Origin: Clostridiaceae bacterium BRH_c20a
GTDB taxonomy: Bacteria > Bacillota > Peptococcia > Peptococcales > BICA1-8
Length of the DNA: 36,000 bases
Assembly: GCA_000961765.1 (NCBI GenBank)
Contig: LADT01000022.1
Coordinates: forward strand, 1 to 36,000
Direction of reading: 5' to 3'
Shown: piece by piece, positions 31,176-36,000 of the stretch
Position numbering within the stretch: position 1 is the first letter of the stretch
Layout of the letters: each line of letters begins with the position of its first letter
Position numbers and translations under genes: made by a program
Notes under the pieces: model-generated
The model's input: the letters and a program-made list of their open reading frames with translations, nothing else
Databases searched by the model: none
Told to the model about the DNA's origin: nothing

Positions 31176-32672
31176 CTATTTCTCACTGATATCAATAGTA
31201 TACTTCTGCCGGGGCAGGAGTTTCCCCATACTGTCCAGTGTTAAAGAAAACTTCGAGCTTTGAGAATCATATAGAGAGAAAAAGAGTTCTCCGTCTTTAC
31301 TATATGTGAAACGACCCTGGCCTTGCTTTAGCTCCTTTTCATCTGCCAGGACGAAGTGGGGCAGTAAATCCTGATACCCTGTATCTTGTGCTTTTTCCAG
31401 CCGGTAATTGATGAAAACCCGCTCCTTTTCCCGCCATGCTTTACTGATTATTATTTTCCCTTCTTTTAAAGGTATCACCTTATCCAATTTAATTTCTGCC
31501 TCTTTGCTAAAATCCAGGCTAATTTTATCCATGTTGTTTGCCTTGGTAAAAACATAAATGGGAGGCAATAAAAGCTCAACTTCCTCCGTTTGCGGCTCCA
31601 CCAAGTCAAATTTCAAGGACATTTCCACCTGACAGGGAAACTGGGTAGTTCTATATTCACCGCCTTGCACAGTAATTTCCTGACGCCGGTTTAGATCATA
31701 CAAAGCCGGCCGATTGGTAGCAGGGTCCTCACTCCGGAAATTGACCCCAAAAGTGGCCGCATAATTAGGGATAAGACCTCCGGGAGCCGTGGGACCGGGT
31801 GGTGGTGGCGCATCATCTGGGATTTTACTAAAGGAAGTAGGGAAAAAAGCTTCTCTTCCCACACTAATTCCGGCAACAGAGCCGTCATAGGGCCAATCCA
31901 GCTTTAACTTAAATTCCGATTGACTCACACCCAAAACTGCTTTTTGGAGACCGATAGTAACACCTTCCACTTTTTCTTCCATATTAGGATAAACTATCCG
32001 GGTATGCTGTAAGGTTTGGGTAATATCCACCGGAAAAAGAAACTCTATTTCTTCTTTTTCCTCAGGATAGTTCAAGGCAATACGAGCTTTTTCCACCTCG
32101 GCTTTAAGTGGCTCAAACTCCACTACATAATATTTTTTCTGTAAAACCCGACTGCTTCGCTGCATGTATTCCTGGCCGGTTTCATCACTAAGGGAAATTT
32201 CTAATAACTTCTCTCCGGGTTTAGCAATTTTTAAAAAAAGGATAGTCCGGGAGTTATCAAAAATTCCTTTTTCCAGTGTGATTTCCGTATTATTTAATGC
32301 TCTAGTTTGGTTAATTTCCGTAAAAAGCCCCAATTCGCCGACCAAACGGTAACTGGGATCATCCAAGCTTACATGCTTTCCAGCAGTATAAGAAGCATAA
32401 CCTATACCTGCTCCGCCCAATAGCAGAAAACAAATTCCCAGTATAGCTGTTTTTTTGAGGCTGGCTATTAGTTTATCTCCTACCCCTTGTTCCGCTTTAA
32501 ATTCCTGTTCAGGCAAAATATCTAACAGGGGCTCCTTTAGTTCTTCCCAGGTTTTTTGACAGGAAATACATTGGGCCAGATGTTTTTCTATATATTCTTT
32601 TGTTTCAGGACTCACTAGATTTTCCGAGTATAAAGGAAATAGATCTTGTATTAATTGACACTCTTTACTCAT
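31176..32672 (-). CDS. transmembrane anti-sigma factor (zf-HC2) with DUF4179-like sensor region
   Basis: The 498-residue protein begins with the anti-sigma zinc finger: H31-x3-C35-x2-C38 in KHLAQCISCQ. One membrane segment follows (about 74-95), then a 400-residue extracytoplasmic part made of beta-sandwich repeats of the DUF4179/DUF5643 kind (ALNNTEITLEKGIFDNSRTI). It should bind the ECF sigma factor in the cytoplasm and release it upon an envelope signal. Its ATG overlaps the sigma gene stop by four bases. The lipoprotein at 34604-35905 shares the same type of external domain. Confidence 0.88.
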   Translation of the reverse strand: MSKECQLIQDLFPLYSENLVSPETKEYIEKHLAQCISCQKTWEELKEPLLDILPEQEFKAEQGVGDKLIASLKKTAILGICFLLLGGAGIGYASYTAGKHVSLDDPSYRLVGELGLFTEINQTRALNNTEITLEKGIFDNSRTILFLKIAKPGEKLLEISLSDETGQEYMQRSSRVLQKKYYVVEFEPLKAEVEKARIALNYPEEKEEIEFLFPVDITQTLQHTRIVYPNMEEKVEGVTIGLQKAVLGVSQSEFKLKLDWPYDGSVAGISVGREAFFPTSFSKIPDDAPPPPGPTAPGGLIPNYAATFGVNFRSEDPATNRPALYDLNRRQEITVQGGEYRTTQFPCQVEMSLKFDLVEPQTEEVELLLPPIYVFTKANNMDKISLDFSKEAEIKLDKVIPLKEGKIIISKAWREKERVFINYRLEKAQDTGYQDLLPHFVLADEKELKQGQGRFTYSKDGELFFSLYDSQSSKFSLTLDSMGKLLPRQKYTIDISEK

Positions 32673-33184
32673 GCCTGTTCATCTCCCTCTAGTTCTTGAT
32701 AAACCTGGTGCAGATTTCTTTTAGCCCTAAAAAAGGTAACCCTAGCCCAATTAACTGTTTGACCCCAGATTTCGGCAATCTCTTCATAACTTAACTGTTC
32801 ATATTCCTTTAAAATTAATACTGTTCGATGATTCTCCGGAATTTTTAATAATGCATGGGCAATTCTTTCCCTTGCTTCCTGGATAACAATTTGCTCACCG
32901 GGGTCCTCGACCCTAAATTCCGTGTCCGACCAGGGGTATTTATCAAAAGGAAGCCATTTATCCTTACTTTTCTTGCGCAAATTTTTGAGATACACATTGC
33001 GGGCAATGGCATAAAGCCATGTTTTAGCTGACGATTTCTGGTGAAAGCGATGGATAGAAAGGCAGGCTTGATAAAAGGTTTCCTGGGTCAACTCCCCTGC
33101 CTCTTCCATATTTCCCGTCAGACGCAAAAAATAGCGTAAGATAAGATTTTTATAGAGTTCATACAATTGTTGCACTCGTTCCAT
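32669..33184 (-). CDS. ECF RNA polymerase sigma factor
   Basis: The 171-residue product has region 2 (LILRYFLRLTGNMEEAGELT, then AKTWLYAIARNVYLKNLRKK) and region 4 (ALLKIPENHRTVLILKEYEQ, LSYEEIAEIWGQTVNWARVT). It is the size and type of SigM/SigV-like ECF factors. It forms an operon with the anti-sigma factor (four-base overlap). Weak ribosome site (GGGG about 15 bases upstream), so expression is probably low. Confidence 0.92.
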   Translation of the reverse strand: MERVQQLYELYKNLILRYFLRLTGNMEEAGELTQETFYQACLSIHRFHQKSSAKTWLYAIARNVYLKNLRKKSKDKWLPFDKYPWSDTEFRVEDPGEQIVIQEARERIAHALLKIPENHRTVLILKEYEQLSYEEIAEIWGQTVNWARVTFFRAKRNLHQVYQELEGDEQA

Positions 33185-33265
33185 AATATTACCACAACCC
33201 CGATGTATAGATTACAACTTATCTTCTTAACTTCTATACAGACGGGGCTAAATCCTATTATGAAT

Positions 33266-33709
33266 TTATCCTTTTATTGTTTCTTCCGTTAACATCTTCC
33301 TAGAAGCTACTACCCTTCTCCGTCCTTGGGCCACTATTTTCTGGACTTCCTGAGGAGTGATAGATAAAACCTGAGCAATTTGCTCATAGTCATACTTAAA
33401 TATATCTTTGAGAATCACACCACAACGTAATTGGACCGGTAAACTAAGTAAAATCTTTTGCACTTCCGCTCCTTCTTGGAATTCTATAAAACCGTAGTAT
33501 TTTACAAATTCCTGCCAAATACCTTTTAATAGTAATAAACTATTGTCCTGGCAGTGCTTATAATGGCCTTCAATGGAAAATTCAACCAGTTTTTCCGCTG
33601 CTTTCCGGTTGCCACAAAGGCGGTAGGCAAATTTATATGCAAAAAATATTATTTCGTTATCTATATTCAAACCTGACTTCATAGCTCTGACCAACTCCTC
33701 ATTTCTCAA
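33266..33709 (-). CDS. sigma-70-like protein with a degenerate region 2
   Basis: The 147-residue product (TTG 33709, or ATG 33682 with GAGGAG) has a recognisable region 4: LLSLPVQLRCGVILKDIFKY, DYEQIAQVLSITPQEVQKIV. The N-terminal half only vaguely follows region 2 (FAYKFAYRLCGNRKAAEKLV) and lacks the -10 binding motif (DxxQxxF, WLYxIxRN) visible in the ECF factor next to it. It lies about 80 bases upstream of that ECF gene on the same strand. It could be a regulator of that sigma factor or a decayed paralogue. Confidence 0.72.
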   Translation of the reverse strand: MRNEELVRAMKSGLNIDNEIIFFAYKFAYRLCGNRKAAEKLVEFSIEGHYKHCQDNSLLLLKGIWQEFVKYYGFIEFQEGAEVQKILLSLPVQLRCGVILKDIFKYDYEQIAQVLSITPQEVQKIVAQGRRRVVASRKMLTEETIKG

Positions 33710-33762
33710 CTATTTATTTAGTACCGTTTAGAGGCTATTCATTACAAAAAAATATAAATTAA

Positions 33763-33786
33763 CCCGAGGTTGATTTGAACCTCGGG
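33763..33786. terminator. terminator overlapping an open frame
   Basis: CCCGAGGTT and AACCTCGGG are perfect nine-base arms with a six-base loop, with T-rich sequence on both sides. It falls inside the 3' part of the frame ending at 33728, which suggests those last codons are not translated normally. Confidence 0.85.
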
Positions 33787-33789
33787 CTA

Positions 33790-34459
33790 GTTTATATTTT
33801 TTAAAGTAATATTGCTCCAACAGCATTATTGAAAAGGGAAAAAAGAAAGTGTTCCCCCGGAAAACAGCCAAATGGAAATTAATAAAACTAATAAAAATTT
33901 TTCTGATGTATCTCAAAAAAACCTCTTGATTAAAAACTTCAATTGTTATGGTAGCTATAATTCTGGCAAAAAGAGAAGTCAGTTCCCATGTATAGTCATA
34001 ATTTCTTACTGCCGTTATGTTCTCAGTGAATGTAACTGATTGTACCTCCAAGCCTTTCGCATCTACATTGTAGTAACTGTCAAAAGCATACCGTTCATAT
34101 ACTTCTTCGCTAACAGCAAACTTGTCATATTCAGGGAAGTAGAGTAAAATTTTAAACTTGGATGGAGGATAGTACCCCCAAGTAAACTGCGAAGTTTCAG
34201 TACAATCACTAAAGTATTGCAAAAAATGTTATCCGTCTTTATCCTTATAGGATGCAAATTTTTCCCAAATTTTGTATCCTTCATCACCCTTATGATATCT
34301 TTGGTTATTACGGTGCTCGTCTATAGCACTGTGCGGTCCTGTAGAACTTACTTCTGACAGTAAAGTCACATAATATTTTTCATTTTCAAGTCCTTTGAAA
34401 TCGATCACAACTGAAGGTTTGGGGCCTATACTTAAATTAACAATGACTGAAACAACCAA
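33790..34459 (-). pseudogene. membrane-associated protein gene with one nonsense codon
   Basis: Two frames are the halves of one gene. Upstream 34459-34229 reads LENEKYYVTLLSEVSSTGPH and ends SYKDKDG; the TAA at 34229-34231 stands where a Tyr codon would fit, and the same frame continues HFLQYFSDCTETSQFTWGYY and SYDYTWEL-type sequence through a membrane helix (LFARIIATITIEVF). This matches a family of Firmicute exported/membrane proteins whose name I do not recall. The 5' end lost its signal peptide and the 3' end changes frame and enters the terminator. Confidence 0.72.
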
Positions 34460-34486
34460 TTTCTCAACTTACAATTTCTCAACTTA
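34457..34486. repeat. tandem 15-bp duplication
   Basis: CAATTTCTCAACTTA occurs twice in a row, at the broken 5' end of the gene above. Confidence 0.85.
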
Positions 34487-34525
34487 TCTTTCACTTTTTG
34501 CAGTATTGTTGTTTATTAATTTTAA

Positions 34526-34603
34526 TCTTTTTCTTAAATCGTAGCGTTCTTTGCCTGTGCTCCTCTACAAACTTTCTAATTCTCATTCATAGCCAGGATG
34601 GCT
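34526..34603 (-). pseudogene. relic of the lipoprotein gene at 3717-4466
   Basis: 34526-34559 matches 4186-4219 (CTTAAATCGTAGCGTTCTTT) inside that gene; 34560 onward matches 4472 onward, its ribosome site and leader. About 250 bases in between are missing, including the start codon. Confidence 0.85.
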
Positions 34604-35905
34604 TTATTCGTCCAGTTTAATGGAGATTTCTTTATTAAGGAAAATGGAGGAGGTAAGATTGTCTATAGTTACCCCAATGGTTGAGGACTTCTTTATAAAA
34701 TCAGCTTCTATAAAAGCTCCCATCCTGTTGCCGGGACCTTGGCTTCTTTGACCTAAGTTCCCTTTCTCCCCTTTTTCGTTGGTAACAGTCATCATGTTTG
34801 CAATTTTTCCGTATTTTGTAACACCATCTCCGCCAGAATAATCATCATTTAAGGCGGATATCGCCCAAAAGCCTTCGTAAGGCTCTTCCATATTGTCTTG
34901 TAGTTGGTGGAGAATTTCAATATTTAAACCCCGGTCATCAACAAATACTTCTTCCAAAAAGGTTTTATTATTCCTCTTTTCTCCTAATAATTTATTAACT
35001 TTAAATCTTTTTCCGGATTCTTTATTTAGGTATTCTTGATAAGGTGCCGTATCTAATGTAAAAGAAACTTGGTCGGTCCCTATTAAACTTAGCTGTTCCA
35101 ATTTTAGGTGAAGCTCTGTGGGGAGCTGGTCAAAAGGCAGAAAAGTCAGGCGAAAACCGTTTTCTTCCTCAGTACGATATATACCTGTAAAATGTCTCTC
35201 TTCATTATCATTAGTGCCAATCTTGGCTTTTAAGGTATAGAATTGTTCCTCTTCCTTTCCCTTTAAAAACCCTGTAATTTCATTCTCCCCTACCCCTAGA
35301 GTTAAGCTTTCTAAAACCAGCTTCCTGCCTAAAACATCAATTTCCTGATTTAGATTATAAGTTTCTTCTACTTCTTTGGCTTTTGCAAAATTTATCGGCA
35401 CTCTAATTTGTATATCCTGGATAAGTTCCAGATTATTTTCATAATTTAAGACAATACCGCTTATAATCACATCTTCCACTTGCTCTAATAAAGCATTGGT
35501 GTTTCTGTCCCTTAAAGAACTAAATGTCAGTCTGCCATAATATTTACCATCAATAACCATATTTTCCTTAGGATAACCGCCATTATACCCCGGGGATGAG
35601 ATTAATACATCGGGATGGCCTAATTTAAAGTTAATTTCTTTAAGTTTTTCGGGAAAAGAGCTCAGGGAATAAAAGATATATACCTCTTTACTGTTATACC
35701 AAACTTTCTCAATAGTTAAAGCCATTCCTTCCTTAATTTCCTGTGTGATTTTAGGTTCTACCACAAGACCCAAATCTTCAGCTCGTTTCAGGCCCGGTGT
35801 ATGTTTTTGTCTATATTCCTCTACTTTATTTTCCGAAGGCTGGCATCCGGAAATCAACATAAAAAATAGAATTAGGATTAGGCAAAAACATATTCTATAT
35901 TTCAA
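34604..35905 (-). CDS. lipoprotein with DUF4179/DUF5643-like domains
   Basis: I start at TTG 35905, eight or so bases after AAAGGAG; TTG 35914 touches the ribosome site. The 433-residue product has lipobox LISGC (Cys 21). Its domain opens with KEGMALTIEKVWYNSKEVYI, similar to the extracytoplasmic part of the anti-sigma factor at 31176, and ends with a second beta-sandwich (FLEEVFVDDRGLNIEILHQL). It is probably a surface sensor or decoy related to that regulatory system; no function is shown. Its 5' and 3' ends are duplicated at 4501-4575. Confidence 0.78.
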   Translation of the reverse strand: MKYRICFCLILILFFMLISGCQPSENKVEEYRQKHTPGLKRAEDLGLVVEPKITQEIKEGMALTIEKVWYNSKEVYIFYSLSSFPEKLKEINFKLGHPDVLISSPGYNGGYPKENMVIDGKYYGRLTFSSLRDRNTNALLEQVEDVIISGIVLNYENNLELIQDIQIRVPINFAKAKEVEETYNLNQEIDVLGRKLVLESLTLGVGENEITGFLKGKEEEQFYTLKAKIGTNDNEERHFTGIYRTEEENGFRLTFLPFDQLPTELHLKLEQLSLIGTDQVSFTLDTAPYQEYLNKESGKRFKVNKLLGEKRNNKTFLEEVFVDDRGLNIEILHQLQDNMEEPYEGFWAISALNDDYSGGDGVTKYGKIANMMTVTNEKGEKGNLGQRSQGPGNRMGAFIEADFIKKSSTIGVTIDNLTSSIFLNKEISIKLDE

Positions 35906-36000
35906 AATTAACAACTCCTTTTTCTTCTCCAGCTTATCTAAACTGCCATTTACAAAAAGGTGTAGATAGATTAATTAAGCCTCACCTAATCTATTAGTGA
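35906..36000 (-). promoter_or_regulatory. leader of the large lipoprotein gene (conserved in the 4.5-kb copy)
   Basis: Contains AAAGGAG and the start region, and matches 4562-4654 with about 85 percent identity by eye. No clear -35/-10 is visible. Confidence 0.6.

Overview
The window comes from a low-GC Gram-positive bacterium, most likely an anaerobic or sulfur-associated Clostridia-type Firmicute. The evidence is AT-rich DNA, strong GGAGG-type ribosome sites with many TTG/GTG starts, numerous lipoproteins with canonical lipoboxes, an ECF sigma/anti-sigma pair with an extracytoplasmic sensor region, a RAYT-type transposase and FetAB, PadR and ChrA families. No rRNA, tRNA, CRISPR array or riboswitch was recognised. 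I cannot name the genus.

Layout. (1) About 1-9.6 kb is accessory DNA: small membrane proteins, lipoproteins (TolB-like propeller, BsuPI-type), a 475-bp direct repeat, gene relics and two toxin-antitoxin-like modules (DUF4258 plus YgiT-type zinc finger; the first also has a separate HTH gene). (2) About 10-19 kb is a sulfur/redox island on the minus strand with one divergent LysR regulator. Operon A is membrane 4Fe-4S protein, cysteine desulfurase, TSUP (TauE/SafE) permease and DsrE-like protein. Operon B is thioredoxin reductase-like flavoprotein and amidohydrolase. Operon C is a truncated DXS and a second DsrE-like protein. ChrA lies beyond lysR. Each operon is preceded by a nearly superimposable 70-bp promoter element carrying a T-N11-A dyad whose flanks covary, so I infer a single LysR regulon. 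(3) About 19.4-25.2 kb holds fetAB, a NarL-type two-component system, a two-module DoxX/DoxD protein and a PadR regulator. The dyad ATATCG-N5-CGATAT lies just after the fetAB -10 box and in front of padR, linking the two. (4) About 25.2-36 kb is accessory again: relics of a histidine phosphatase and a BsuPI gene, a CPBP protease, a decayed RAYT element with 25-bp inverted ends, DUF3888 and DUF4362 genes, and an ECF sigma/anti-sigma operon flanked by a sigma-like paralogue and a large lipoprotein.

The flanks show repeated duplication and decay. The lipoprotein locus at 3.7-4.65 kb and the one at 34.5-36 kb are copies that each lost the gene the other kept. The CPBP gene (25.8 kb) has a broken copy at 6.8 kb, and the BsuPI gene (7.8 kb) has a relic at 25.7 kb. 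Two otherwise healthy genes (cysteine desulfurase, histidine kinase) carry single-base frameshifts near their 5' ends, which may be real or sequencing errors.
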